A DNA stretch of 64,000 nucleotides from RBG-16-66-20 sp052386675 (GTDB lineage: Bacteria > Pseudomonadota > Gammaproteobacteria > Burkholderiales > SG8-39). This document shows positions 30,244 through 39,599 of this stretch, piece after piece. Position 1 is the first letter of the stretch. Each line of letters opens with the position of its first letter. Below the pieces are notes generated by a model that was not told where the DNA came from, searched no databases, and saw only the letters and a list, made by a program, of their open reading frames with translations. The stretch lies in NCBI GenBank assembly GCA_052386675.1, contig JBQTJX010000029.1, positions 80,722 through 144,721 of the forward strand, read 5' to 3'. Made by a program: the position numbers and the translations under genes.

Positions 30244-31592
30244 TGGGACTTGGCGAGGCGGCGCAGGCCATCGGCGCGCAGGCGGTCGGCGTCGAAGTCC
30301 GCTTCGGCGGGGTATCCACGGACACCCGCAGCGTCGGCCAGGGCGAGCTGTTCGTCGCCATCCGCGGCGAGCAGTTCGACGGCCACGCCTTCCTCGACGC
30401 GGCGAAGGAACGCGGCGCGACGGCGGCGATGGTGGACCGGCGCCATCGCGGGGCGGCGCCATTGCCGCTGCTGGTGGTGGAGGATACCCGGCGCGGCCTG
30501 GGCCGCCTCGGTGCGCATTGGCGCTCCCGGTTCAATCCGGTCCTGATCGCCGTCGCCGGCTCCAACGGCAAGACCACCACCAAGGAAATGCTGGCTTCGA
30601 TCCTGCGCGCACATGCGGGAGACGACGCGACGCTCGCGACCCGCGGAAATCTCAATACCGACATCGGCGTGCCGATGACGCTTCTGCGCATGACCGGCGG
30701 GCACACGCACTGCGCGATCGAGCTGGGGATGAACCACCCGGGGGAGATTGCGTACCTGGCGGCGATCGCGAAACCCACCATCGCGGTGGTGACCAACGCG
30801 CAGCGGGAGCACCAGGAGTTCATGAAAACGGTGGAGGCGGCGGCCATCGAGAATTCAAGCGTCTTCGAGTCCCTGCCGTCCGAAGGCATCTCCGTGGTGA
30901 ATGCTGATGACGAGCAGGCGCCTGTTTTCCGGCGCGCAAAAGGCGCGCGGCGGACCGTGGAGTTCAGGATCGAAGGCGGGGCGGATGTGACGGCGACGTA
31001 TGTGCTGGGGCCGTTGTCCAGCGACATCGTGGTGCGGACACCTGCCGGCGAGGCGAAGGCCACCATCGCGATACCGGGCTTGCATAACGTCAGGAACGCG
31101 CTCGCGGCGGCGGCCTGTGGTTTCGCCGCCGGAACGGCGCCGGCGGCGATCGGAAAAGGGCTGGAGGCGTTCCGGCCGTATTCGGGGCGGCACCAGGTGA
31201 AGGTCCTGAAGTCGGGCGCCACGCTGATCGACGACAGCTACAACGCCAATCCCGATTCGGTGCGCGCGGCCATCGACGTGCTGGCGCAGCTGCCGGGCCC
31301 GACGCTGCTGATCCTGGGCGACATGGGCGAAGTGGGTGATTCCGGCCCCGAGTTCCACCGCGAGGTGGGCGCCTACGCGAAGGAGAAGGGGATCTCGCGG
31401 CTGCTGGGCACCGGCGAGGCGACGCGCGATGCGGTGCGGGCGTTCGGGGCGGGCGCGAGCCATGTCGAGGACGTGGAGGGCGTGGCGGCGCAGGCGGGTG
31501 GCGCGAGGTCGCTGCTGGTGAAGGGGTCGCGCTTCATGCGCATGGAACGCGTGGTCGCCCGGCTGACCGGCGACAAGGCGGGAGGTCACTGA
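30240..31592 (+). CDS. murF: UDP-MurNAc-tripeptide:D-Ala-D-Ala ligase MurF
   Basis: The ligase has 450 residues. The N-terminal substrate domain has VSTDTRSVGQGELFVAIRGEQFDGHAFL, then the ATP loop VAGSNGKTTTKEML, LATRGNLNTDIGVPMTLL, AIELGMNHPGEIAYL, and the C-terminal IDDSYNANPDSVRAAI and ILGDMGEVG. It attaches D-Ala-D-Ala, supplied by Ddl of the same cluster, to finish the cytoplasmic UDP-MurNAc-pentapeptide. The ATG overlaps the murE stop (ATGA), and the stop overlaps the mraY ATG by one base. Confidence 0.96.
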   Translation: MMGLGEAAQAIGAQAVGVEVRFGGVSTDTRSVGQGELFVAIRGEQFDGHAFLDAAKERGATAAMVDRRHRGAAPLPLLVVEDTRRGLGRLGAHWRSRFNPVLIAVAGSNGKTTTKEMLASILRAHAGDDATLATRGNLNTDIGVPMTLLRMTGGHTHCAIELGMNHPGEIAYLAAIAKPTIAVVTNAQREHQEFMKTVEAAAIENSSVFESLPSEGISVVNADDEQAPVFRRAKGARRTVEFRIEGGADVTATYVLGPLSSDIVVRTPAGEAKATIAIPGLHNVRNALAAAACGFAAGTAPAAIGKGLEAFRPYSGRHQVKVLKSGATLIDDSYNANPDSVRAAIDVLAQLPGPTLLILGDMGEVGDSGPEFHREVGAYAKEKGISRLLGTGEATRDAVRAFGAGASHVEDVEGVAAQAGGARSLLVKGSRFMRMERVVARLTGDKAGGH

Positions 31593-32683
31593 TGCTGCTG
31601 GAACTGGCCGAGATCCTGGCGCGCGACATCCGCGCCTTCAATGTCTTCCAGTACATCACGCTGCGCGCGGTGTTCGCCTGCCTGACCGCGCTGGCGATCT
31701 CGCTCATCCTGGGGCCCTTCGTGATCCGCAAGCTGACCGCCTACAAGATCGGGCAGTCGGTGCGCGACGACGGCCCGAAGTCGCACCTCACCAAGGCGGG
31801 CACCCCGACCATGGGCGGGGCGCTGATCCTGGTGTCGATCGCCATCACCACGCTCGCCTGGGGCGACCTGTCCAACCGCTTCATCTGGGTGGTGCTCCTG
31901 GTGACGGTGGCATTCGGCGCCATCGGCTGGATCGACGACTACCGCAAGGTGGTGCACCGCAACCCGAAAGGGCTGTCGGCGAAGGCGAAGATCTTCTGGC
32001 AGTCGGTTTTCGGCGTCGCCGCGGCGATCTACCTGGCGTCGCTCGCGCAATCCATGCCGGCGCTGAACCAGCTGATCGTCCCGTTCTTCAAGAACATCGC
32101 CTACCCGCTGGGCACCGTGGGTTTCATCGTGCTGACGTACTTCGTGATCGTCGGCACCTCGAACGCGGTGAACCTGACCGACGGCCTGGATGGCCTCGCC
32201 ATCATGCCCACGGTGATGGTTGGCGGGGCGCTGGGCATCTTCGCCTACGTCGCCGGCAACGCGGTGTTCTCCAAGTACCTCGGCCTGCCCTACATCGCCG
32301 GCGCCGGCGAACTGGCGGTGTTCTGCGGCGCCCTGGTGGGCGCCGGCCTTGGCTTCCTGTGGTTCAACGCCTATCCGGCGGAGGTGTTCATGGGCGACGT
32401 CGGCGCGCTGGCGCTTGGCTCGGCGCTGGGGACCATCGCGGTGATCGTGCGCCAGGAGATCGTGCTGTTCATCATGGGCGGGGTGTTCGTCGCCGAGACG
32501 CTGTCGGTGATGATCCAGGTGATCTATTTCAGGCTCTCGGGGGGCAAGCGCATCTTCCGCATGGCGCCGCTGCACCACCACTACGAGCTGGAGGGCTGGA
32601 AGGAATCGCAGGTGGTGGTGCGCTTCTGGATCATCACCATGATGCTGGTGCTGTTCGGCCTGTCGACGCTGAAGCTGCGGTGA
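31592..32683 (+). CDS. mraY: Phospho-MurNAc-pentapeptide transferase MraY
   Basis: This polytopic inner-membrane enzyme of 363 residues, with about ten hydrophobic helices, moves phospho-MurNAc-pentapeptide onto undecaprenyl phosphate to give lipid I. Signatures include GTPTMGGALIL-type KAGTPTMGG near 68, IDDYRKV, NLTDGLDGLAIMP with the catalytic Asp, FMGDVGALALG-type WFNAYPAEVFMGDVG and the C-terminal PLHHHYELEGWKE. Translation begins within the murF stop (TGATG). Confidence 0.97.
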   Translation: MLLELAEILARDIRAFNVFQYITLRAVFACLTALAISLILGPFVIRKLTAYKIGQSVRDDGPKSHLTKAGTPTMGGALILVSIAITTLAWGDLSNRFIWVVLLVTVAFGAIGWIDDYRKVVHRNPKGLSAKAKIFWQSVFGVAAAIYLASLAQSMPALNQLIVPFFKNIAYPLGTVGFIVLTYFVIVGTSNAVNLTDGLDGLAIMPTVMVGGALGIFAYVAGNAVFSKYLGLPYIAGAGELAVFCGALVGAGLGFLWFNAYPAEVFMGDVGALALGSALGTIAVIVRQEIVLFIMGGVFVAETLSVMIQVIYFRLSGGKRIFRMAPLHHHYELEGWKESQVVVRFWIITMMLVLFGLSTLKLR

Positions 32684-32685
32684 CC

Positions 32686-34086
32686 ATGAACATGCGCCAG
32701 CCTCTCTTCAGCACGCTTCCCAGGCCGCAGGCGATGGCCCTTTCCGGCCGGCGCGTGCTCGTGCTGGGCATGGGCGATACCGGTTTGTCAGCGGCCAGAT
32801 GGATCGCCAGCCAGGGCGGCAGCGTGCGCGCGGCGGACACGCGCGCAGCACCGCCGCGGCAGCGGGACCTTTCCGCCTGGGAGTCGGTCACCGGCCCGTT
32901 CACGCCGGCGCTGCTCGAGGGCGTGGACCTGGTGTGCAAAAGCCCGGGCCTCGCGCTCGATGAGCCGGTGGTGCTCGAAGCGGTCTCGCGCGGCATCCCG
33001 GTGCTGGGGGACATCGAGCTGTTTGCCTGGCATGTTCGCGCGCGTTCGAACGCGAAGGTGCTGGCGGTCACCGGCACCAACGGCAAGACCACGGTCGCCG
33101 CGCTAACCGGGCACCTGTTGCGCTCGGCGCAGGTGGATTGCGAGGTCGCCGGCAACATCGGACCCGCCGCGCTGGAGGCGCTGCTCGTGCGCGGTGCGCG
33201 GCAGCCGGCGGCGTGGGTGCTGGAGCTCTCCAGCTACCAGCTGGAAACCACCTGGTCGCTGGCGCCGGATGCGGCGGCGATGCTGAACCTGACCGAGGAC
33301 CACCTCGACCGCTACTCCGGCCTCGCGCAATACGCCGCCGCGAAGGCGCGGATCTTCCAGGGCGCGGGCACGCAGCTGCTCAACCGCTGCGACTCGGCCT
33401 CGATGGCGATGCTGCTGGCGGGCCGGGCGCAAGCCACCTTCGGCATGGACGCGCCGACGATGCCGGAGGATTTCGGCCTGGTCATGGAGGGCGGCCGCGA
33501 GTGGTTCGCGCGCGGCGCCGAACGCTTCTTCGCCGCCGCCGAGCTGCCGCTGCACGGGCGCCACAACGTCTCCAACGCGCTTGCGGCTTGCGCGCTCGCC
33601 CATGCGGCGGGCGCGTCGCTTGCGGCTCTTGCCGGCGGCCTGCGCAGCTTCCACGGCCTGCCGCACCGTGTCGAGCGCATCGCCGAGGCGGGCGGCGTCG
33701 CCTGGTACGACGACTCCAAGGGAACCAACGTCGGCGCCACGATCGCCGCGCTCAATGGCATGGGCGGGAAGGTGGTGCTCATCGCCGGCGGCGATGGCAA
33801 GGGCCAGGACTTCTCGCCGCTCGCCGGGCCGGTGCGCGCCCGCGCCCGCGCCGTGCTTCTCATCGGCCGCGACGCCCCACAGATCGAGTCTGCGCTGCGC
33901 GAAAGCGGGGTTCCGCTGGAGCATTGCCGCACGCTCGATGCGGCGGTAAAGCGCGCCGCCGCGATCGCGCAGCCCGGCGACAGCGTGCTCTTGTCCCCGG
34001 CCTGCGCCAGCTTTGACATGTTTCGCAGCTATGCGCATCGCGGCCAGGTGTTCGCGCAAGCCGTTAAGGAATCCGTCCATGGCTGA
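32686..34086 (+). CDS. murD: UDP-MurNAc-L-alanine:D-glutamate ligase MurD
   Basis: The ligase has 466 residues and adds D-glutamate to UDP-MurNAc-Ala. The N-terminal Rossmann part has VLVLGMGDTGLSAARW, the ATP loop is VLAVTGTNGKTTVAAL, then VLELSSYQLETTW, NLTEDHLDRYSGLAQYAAAK, LPHRVERIAEAGGVAWYDDSKGTNVGAT and LLSPACASFDMFRSYAHRG at the end, all typical. It starts 2 bases after mraY and overlaps ftsW by 8 bases. Confidence 0.96.
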   Translation: MNMRQPLFSTLPRPQAMALSGRRVLVLGMGDTGLSAARWIASQGGSVRAADTRAAPPRQRDLSAWESVTGPFTPALLEGVDLVCKSPGLALDEPVVLEAVSRGIPVLGDIELFAWHVRARSNAKVLAVTGTNGKTTVAALTGHLLRSAQVDCEVAGNIGPAALEALLVRGARQPAAWVLELSSYQLETTWSLAPDAAAMLNLTEDHLDRYSGLAQYAAAKARIFQGAGTQLLNRCDSASMAMLLAGRAQATFGMDAPTMPEDFGLVMEGGREWFARGAERFFAAAELPLHGRHNVSNALAACALAHAAGASLAALAGGLRSFHGLPHRVERIAEAGGVAWYDDSKGTNVGATIAALNGMGGKVVLIAGGDGKGQDFSPLAGPVRARARAVLLIGRDAPQIESALRESGVPLEHCRTLDAAVKRAAAIAQPGDSVLLSPACASFDMFRSYAHRGQVFAQAVKESVHG

Positions 34087-35260
34087 AGCCATCGCCGGCG
34101 TCGCCGACCTGCGCTCCGGACGCGGCGCGCCGGACGCGGACTACGACCGCTCGCTGACCTGGGCTGCGCTGCTGCTGGTCGCGACCGGCTTGGTGATGGT
34201 GTACTCGGCCTCCATATCAACTGCCGAGGCAAGTCGTTTTACCGGGCAGAACGCGGCCTACTACCTCATGCGCCACGGCATCTTCCTCGCGCTGGCGCTG
34301 GTCGCGGCGGTGGCGGTGTTCCTGGTCCCGGTGCGGCACTGGCAGAAGGGCGCGCCCTGGCTGTTCGCCGCCGGCATCGTGCTCCTGGTCCTGGTGCTCA
34401 TCCCCGGCATCGGCCGCGAAGTGAACGGCGCGCGACGCTGGCTCAACGTCGGCATCGGCACGCTGCAGCCCTCGGAGTTGGTAAAGCTCGCAGTGGTGCT
34501 CTATGCGGCGGACTACACCGTGCGCAAGCACGCGGTCCTGAAGAATTTCCGGCGCGGCCTGCTGCCGATGCTGGCAGTGATGCTGGGCGTGGCCTGGCTG
34601 CTGCTGCGCGAGCCGGATTTCGGCGCGCTGGTGGTGATCACGGTCACCGCCTTCGGCATCCTGTTCCTGGGCGGCATGAGCCTGCGCCACTTCGGCGCGC
34701 TGGTGGGCATGCTGGGCGTCGGCTTCGCCGCGCTGGTGCTGTCCTCGCCGTACCGCATGCAGCGCATCTTCGGCTTCATGGACCCCTGGGCCGATCCCTG
34801 GGGCAAGGGCTACCAGCTGTCGCACGCGCTGATCGCGTTCGGCCGCGGCGAATGGTTCGGCGTCGGGCTGGGCGCGAGCGTGGAGAAGCTGCACTACCTG
34901 CCCGAGGCGCACACCGACTTCCTGCTCGCGGTGATCGCCGAGGAACTGGGCCTCGCGGGCGTCGCCGCGGTGGTGCTGCTGTTCACCTGGGTGGTGCTGC
35001 GCGCGTTCGCGATCGGGCGGCAGGCCGCGTTGCGCGAGCGCCACTTCGCCGCGCTGGCGGCGCAGGGCTTCGGGCTCTGGATCGGCTTCCAGGCGCTCAT
35101 CAACATGGGCGTGAACATGGGCCTGCTGCCCACCAAGGGACTGACGCTGCCGCTGATGAGCTTCGGCGGCACCGGCCTGGTGATCAATTGCGTGGCGATC
35201 GCGATCTTGATCCGGATCGACTGGGAGAACCGGCAACTCGCCAGGGGATTGAACGCTTGA
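34079..35260 (+). CDS. ftsW: Septal peptidoglycan polymerase FtsW
   Basis: This SEDS-family membrane glycosyltransferase of 393 residues has about ten helices. Hallmarks are LVATGLVMVYSAS near the start, NGARRWLNVGIGTLQPSELVKLAVVLYAADY, LREPDFGALVVI with the catalytic-region Asp, LPEAHTDFLLAVIAEELGL and the C-terminal NMGLLPTKGLTLPLMSFGGTGL. It polymerises lipid II at the septum together with FtsI. Confidence 0.96.
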   Translation: MAEAIAGVADLRSGRGAPDADYDRSLTWAALLLVATGLVMVYSASISTAEASRFTGQNAAYYLMRHGIFLALALVAAVAVFLVPVRHWQKGAPWLFAAGIVLLVLVLIPGIGREVNGARRWLNVGIGTLQPSELVKLAVVLYAADYTVRKHAVLKNFRRGLLPMLAVMLGVAWLLLREPDFGALVVITVTAFGILFLGGMSLRHFGALVGMLGVGFAALVLSSPYRMQRIFGFMDPWADPWGKGYQLSHALIAFGRGEWFGVGLGASVEKLHYLPEAHTDFLLAVIAEELGLAGVAAVVLLFTWVVLRAFAIGRQAALRERHFAALAAQGFGLWIGFQALINMGVNMGLLPTKGLTLPLMSFGGTGLVINCVAIAILIRIDWENRQLARGLNA

Positions 35261-35276
35261 ACGCCTTCGCTACCGG

Positions 35277-36350
35277 ATGAGCAGGACGATTTTGATCATG
35301 GCGGGCGGCACCGGCGGGCATGTGTTCCCCGGGCTCGCGGTCGCCGACGAACTGCGCGATCGCGGCTGGAACGTGGTCTGGATGGGCTCGCGCGGCGGCA
35401 TGGAAGCGCGGCTGGTCCCGGCGCGCGGCTACCGCATGGCGTGGATCCACGCCCGCGCCCTGCGGGGCAAGGGCCTTCTCGCCAAGCTGCTGCTGCCGGC
35501 CAACCTGCTGCTCGCCTTCTGGGACGGCGCGCGCGCGATCTTCTCGCTGCGGCCCGACGTCGTCCTCGGCATGGGCGGCTACGTCGCGTTCCCCGGCGGC
35601 CTGATGGCCTCGCTGCTCGCCAAGCCGCTCGCGATCCACGAGCAGAACGCGGTGGCGGGCCTCACCAACCGGGTGCTGCGCGGTGTCGCGGACCGCGCTT
35701 TCGAGGCCTTCCCGGGCGCGCTGAAGAAGGCCGAGTGGACCGGGAACCCGATTCGCGCCGACATCGCGCGCCTTCCGGCGCCGGCCACGCGCTACGAGGG
35801 TCGCAGCGGCACGCTGAAGCTGCTGGTCGTCGGCGGCAGCCTGGGCGCGCAGGCGCTGAACGAGATCGTGCCCAGGGCGCTGGCCCAGATCCCGGAGGCA
35901 GAGCGGCCCAAGGTGGTCCACCAGTCCGGCGCGCATCACCTCATCGACCTGAAGGCCCGGTACGCCGCGGCGGGCGTCGAGGGCGAACTGCTCGCGTTCA
36001 TCGAGGATATGGCGCGCAGCTACGCCGAGGCGGACCTGGTGATCTGCCGCGCCGGAGCCATCACGCTTGCCGAGCTGTGCGCCGCCGGCATGGCGGGCGT
36101 GCTGGTGCCATTCCCGCACGCGGTGGACGACCACCAGACGGCGAACGCGCGCTTTCTCGCCGACAAGGGCGCCGCGATCCTGCTGCCGCAGCGCGAGTTG
36201 ACGCCGGAGAAGCTGGCCGCGCTGCTGCGCTCGCTGGGCCGGCCGGCGCTGGTCGCCATGGCGCAGAAAGCCAGGGACCTGGGCAAGCCCGACGCGGCGC
36301 GCCTCGTCGCCGACCGATGCGCGGACCTCGCGGAGAAGGGCGGCGGATGA
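35277..36350 (+). CDS. murG: Lipid II-forming N-acetylglucosaminyltransferase MurG
   Basis: This peripheral membrane GT28-family enzyme of 357 residues transfers GlcNAc to lipid I. It has IMAGGTGGHVFPGLAVADEL at the N-terminus, LGMGGYVAFPGGLMASLLAKPLAIHEQNAVAGLTNR in the acceptor domain, VVGGSLGAQALNEIVP and the UDP-GlcNAc site EADLVICRAGAITLAELCAAGMAGVLVPFPHAVDDHQTANA. Its ATG follows ftsW by 16 bases; its stop overlaps the murC ATG (ATGA). Confidence 0.97.
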   Translation: MSRTILIMAGGTGGHVFPGLAVADELRDRGWNVVWMGSRGGMEARLVPARGYRMAWIHARALRGKGLLAKLLLPANLLLAFWDGARAIFSLRPDVVLGMGGYVAFPGGLMASLLAKPLAIHEQNAVAGLTNRVLRGVADRAFEAFPGALKKAEWTGNPIRADIARLPAPATRYEGRSGTLKLLVVGGSLGAQALNEIVPRALAQIPEAERPKVVHQSGAHHLIDLKARYAAAGVEGELLAFIEDMARSYAEADLVICRAGAITLAELCAAGMAGVLVPFPHAVDDHQTANARFLADKGAAILLPQRELTPEKLAALLRSLGRPALVAMAQKARDLGKPDAARLVADRCADLAEKGGG

Positions 36351-37741
36351 AGCACAAGGTGCGCCGCATCCATTTCGTCGGCATCGGCGGCTCCGGCATG
36401 AGCGGCATCGCCGAGGTGCTCGCGAACATGGGCTACGAGGTAAGCGGCTCGGACCTCGCCGGGAGCGCGGTCACGCGCCGGCTGGCGGGCCTGGGCGTGC
36501 AACTGAGCCTGTCGCACGAGGCCGCCCATGTGGATGGCGCGGACGTGGTGGTGGTGTCCAGCGCGGTGCGTCCGGACAACCCCGAGGTGATCGCGGCGCG
36601 TGCCAGGCGCATCCCGGTGGTGCCGCGCGCGCAGATGCTGGCCGAGCTGATGCGCCTGAAGCAGGGCGTGGCGATCGCGGGTACCCATGGAAAAACCACC
36701 ACGACCAGCCTGGTGGCCAGTGTTCTGGCCGAGGGTGGCCTGGATCCGACCTTTGTCATCGGCGGGCGCCTGAACGCCGCCGGCTCGAACGCACGCCTGG
36801 GCGCGGGCGACTTCATCGTCGTCGAGGCTGACGAATCCGATGCGTCCTTCCTGCACCTGCAGCCGGTGATCGCTGTGGTGACCAACATCGACGCTGACCA
36901 TATGGACACCTACCAGCACGACTTCCCGCGCCTGCAGCAGGCTTTCATCCAGTTCCTGCACAACATGCCGTTCTACGGCAGCGCGGTGCTGTGCCTGGAG
37001 GACGCGCACGTGCGCGAGATCGTGCCATTCGTGTCGCGCCCGGTGGTGAGCTACGGTTTCGGCGAGGACGCGGGGGTGCGAGCGGTGAGTATCGAGCTCG
37101 GGCCGCAATCGCGCTTCGAGGTGCTGCGCGCGGGCCGCGCGCCGCTCGCGCTCACCCTCAACCTGCCCGGGCGGCACAACGTCCTAAACGCGCTCGCCGC
37201 GGTGGCGGTGGCCACGGAACTGCGGGTCGAAGACGAGGCGATCCGCCGCGCCTTCGCCGGGTTCACCGGGGTCGGGCGCCGCTTCCAGCGCTTCGCCGAC
37301 GTTGCCATCGCGGGCGGGCATTTCTCGCTGGTGGACGACTACGGCCACCATCCGGTGGAGATCGCGGCCACGCTCGATGCGGCGCGCGCCGCCTATCCGG
37401 GCCGGCGCCTGGTCCTCGCGTTCCAGCCGCACCGCTTCACGCGCACGCGCGACCTGTTCGAGGACTTCGTGCGCGTGCTGGCGAAGGCGGACGAACTGCT
37501 GCTGGCGGAAGTCTATCCGGCGGGCGAGGTGCCGATCGCCGGCGCCGACGGGCGCACGCTCGCGCGCGCGATCCGGCCGGCCGGCGGCGGCGCGGCCCAG
37601 TACATCGAACGCGTCGCCGACCTGCCGGCGGCAATCCGCAAGGCGGCGCGCAATGACGACGTCGTGGTCACCATGGGCGCGGGGTCGATCGGCGGCGTCG
37701 CGGCGCAACTTTCGGGGACCACTGCGGGGCCAGCGGCATGA
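36347..37741 (+). CDS. murC: UDP-MurNAc:L-alanine ligase MurC
   Basis: The ligase has 464 residues and begins the stem peptide. Motifs are HFVGIGGSGMSGIAEVL at the N-terminus, VAIAGTHGKTTTTSLV (ATP loop), FIVVEADESDASFL, TNIDADHMDTYQHDF, LPGRHNVLNALAA, LVDDYGHHPVEIAAT and FQPHRFTRTRDL. All catalytic regions are intact and the length is standard. It overlaps murG before it and murB after it by 4 bases each (ATGA). Confidence 0.97.
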   Translation: MKHKVRRIHFVGIGGSGMSGIAEVLANMGYEVSGSDLAGSAVTRRLAGLGVQLSLSHEAAHVDGADVVVVSSAVRPDNPEVIAARARRIPVVPRAQMLAELMRLKQGVAIAGTHGKTTTTSLVASVLAEGGLDPTFVIGGRLNAAGSNARLGAGDFIVVEADESDASFLHLQPVIAVVTNIDADHMDTYQHDFPRLQQAFIQFLHNMPFYGSAVLCLEDAHVREIVPFVSRPVVSYGFGEDAGVRAVSIELGPQSRFEVLRAGRAPLALTLNLPGRHNVLNALAAVAVATELRVEDEAIRRAFAGFTGVGRRFQRFADVAIAGGHFSLVDDYGHHPVEIAATLDAARAAYPGRRLVLAFQPHRFTRTRDLFEDFVRVLAKADELLLAEVYPAGEVPIAGADGRTLARAIRPAGGGAAQYIERVADLPAAIRKAARNDDVVVTMGAGSIGGVAAQLSGTTAGPAA

Positions 37742-38661
37742 GCGCGACAGGCACCGAGCGTCCCGCCGGCCAGCGTGGCGAGCTGCGCCTGGACGAGCCG
37801 ATGGGCAAGCATTGCAGCTGGCGCGCCGGAGGAAAGGCCGACCGCTTCTACATCCCGGCCGACCTGGAGGACCTCGCCAAGTTCCTCGAGCGGCTGCCGC
37901 CGGAGGAGCCGCTGCTTTTCGTCGGCCTGGGCTCCAACCTGCTGGTGCGCGAGGGCGGCTGGCGCGGCACCGTGGTGCTGACGCACGCCGCCGGCAAGCA
38001 CCCGCGCATGACCTACGGACGCATCTACGCAGAGGCGGGCGTCGCCTGCCCGAAGGTGGCGCGCTTCGCCGCCATGAACAACCTCTCCGGCGCGGAGTTC
38101 CTGTCCGGCATCCCGGGCACCATCGGCGGCGCGCTGGCGATGAACGCCGGCTGCTACGGCGGCGATATCTGGGAGATCGTGGACGAGGCCCAGCTCATCG
38201 ACCGCTACGGCTCGCTGCGCTGGGTCCACAAGAGCGAGTTTGCCTGGGGATACCGGCACTGCGCGCTCAAGTCCGGCGGCAAGCTGGGCGCGGACCACTG
38301 GTTCGCCGCGGCGCGCTTCAAGCTGCTGCCGGGAAACGCCGAGGATTCGCGCGAGGCCATCCGCAACCTGCTCGAGCGGCGCGTGGAGTCGCAACCGCTC
38401 AACCTGCCCAACGCGGGCAGCGTGTTCCGCAATCCGCAGGGCCACAAGGCCGCGAAGCTGATCGAGGCCAGCGGCCTGAAAGGCGTGGCGTGCGGCGGCG
38501 CGCGGGTGTCCGAGAAGCACGCCAACTTCATCGTCAACCCGAAGGGCGCCGCGAGCGCCGCGGACATCGAATGGCTGATCCGTCGCGTGCAGGAGGTGGT
38601 GAAGGGCCAGCACGGCGTGGACCTCGAGACCGAAGTACGCATCGTGGGGGATCCGGCATGA
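37738..38661 (+). CDS. murB: UDP-N-acetylenolpyruvoylglucosamine reductase MurB
   Basis: This FAD flavoenzyme of 307 residues reduces UDP-GlcNAc-enolpyruvate to UDP-MurNAc. It shows HCSWRAGGKADRFYIPADL, LFVGLGSNLLVREGG (FAD loop), LSGAEFLSGIPGTIGGALAMNAGCYGGD, WGYRHCAL (Tyr/His region), LPNAGSVFRNPQGHKAAKLIEASGLKG and SEKHANFIVN near the end. The proton-donor Ser lies in AGSVFRNP. The lack of the long insertion found in E. coli MurB is common among short MurB proteins. Confidence 0.96.
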   Translation: MSATGTERPAGQRGELRLDEPMGKHCSWRAGGKADRFYIPADLEDLAKFLERLPPEEPLLFVGLGSNLLVREGGWRGTVVLTHAAGKHPRMTYGRIYAEAGVACPKVARFAAMNNLSGAEFLSGIPGTIGGALAMNAGCYGGDIWEIVDEAQLIDRYGSLRWVHKSEFAWGYRHCALKSGGKLGADHWFAAARFKLLPGNAEDSREAIRNLLERRVESQPLNLPNAGSVFRNPQGHKAAKLIEASGLKGVACGGARVSEKHANFIVNPKGAASAADIEWLIRRVQEVVKGQHGVDLETEVRIVGDPA

Positions 38662-39599
38662 GCGAGCCCGCCGCGACGACGGACTTTGGCAAGGTGGCGG
38701 TCCTCCTGGGTGGTCGGTCGGCCGAGCGCGAAATCTCGCTCATGAGCGGCGGCGGCGTGCTGAAGGCGCTGCGCGCGAAGGGCGTGGATGCGCATGCCTT
38801 CGATCCCGCCGAGCGCGACCTGTTCGACCTCAAGCGCGAAGGCTTCGCGCGCTGCTTCATCGCCCTGCACGGCCGCGGCGGCGAAGACGGCAGCATTCAG
38901 GGCGCGCTCGAGGTGCTGGGCATGCCCTACACCGGCAGCGGCGTCATGGGCTCGGCCATCGGCATGGACAAGTGGCGCACCAAGATGATCTGGCTCGCCA
39001 GCAGCCTGCCGACGCCGCGCTATCGCATCCTTTCCGGCAACGACGACTGGAACGAGGTTGCGCGCGAGCTCGGCCTGCCGCTCATCGTGAAGCCGGCCAA
39101 CGAAGGCTCCACGCTGGGGCTGAGCCGGGTGCGAGCCGCCGCGGAGCTGCCGGCCGCCTACGAGCTGGCGGCGAGAAAGTTCCAGGACATCGCGCTCGCG
39201 GAGCAGTTCGTCGACGGTCCGGAATATACCGCCGGCATCGTCGGCGATTCGGCGCTTCCCCTGATCCGCATCGAGGCGCCGCAGGGCAACTACGACTACC
39301 AGAACAAGTATTTCACCGACGACACGAAGTACATCTGTCCCTGCGGCCTGGCGCCGGAGCAGGAAGCCTCGCTGCAGGCGCTGGCGCTGCAGGCGTTCCG
39401 CCTCGTGGGCTGCCGCGGCTGGGGGAGGATCGACCTGATGCTCGATTCGGCCGGAAATCCCTGGCTGCTGGAAGTAAACACGTCGCCGGGCATGACCGGG
39501 CACAGCCTGGTGCCGATGGCGGCGCGCGTGGCGGGGATGTCCTACGAGGACCTCTGCGTCCGGATCCTGGAGGCCGCCTGTGTGGGCAATGTGGGATAA
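38658..39599 (+). CDS. ddl: D-alanine-D-alanine ligase
   Basis: This ATP-grasp ligase of 313 residues makes D-Ala-D-Ala for MurF. Motifs are VLLGGRSAEREISLMSG near residue 16, ALHGRGGEDGSIQGALEVLGMPYTGSGVMGSAIGMDK, LIVKPANEGSTLGLSRV (ATP lid), ALAEQFVDGPEYTAGI and the C-terminal GRIDLMLDSAGNPWLLEVNTSPGMTGHSLVP with metal ligands. The ATG overlaps the murB stop (ATGA), and the end overlaps ftsQ. Confidence 0.97.
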   Translation: MSEPAATTDFGKVAVLLGGRSAEREISLMSGGGVLKALRAKGVDAHAFDPAERDLFDLKREGFARCFIALHGRGGEDGSIQGALEVLGMPYTGSGVMGSAIGMDKWRTKMIWLASSLPTPRYRILSGNDDWNEVARELGLPLIVKPANEGSTLGLSRVRAAAELPAAYELAARKFQDIALAEQFVDGPEYTAGIVGDSALPLIRIEAPQGNYDYQNKYFTDDTKYICPCGLAPEQEASLQALALQAFRLVGCRGWGRIDLMLDSAGNPWLLEVNTSPGMTGHSLVPMAARVAGMSYEDLCVRILEAACVGNVG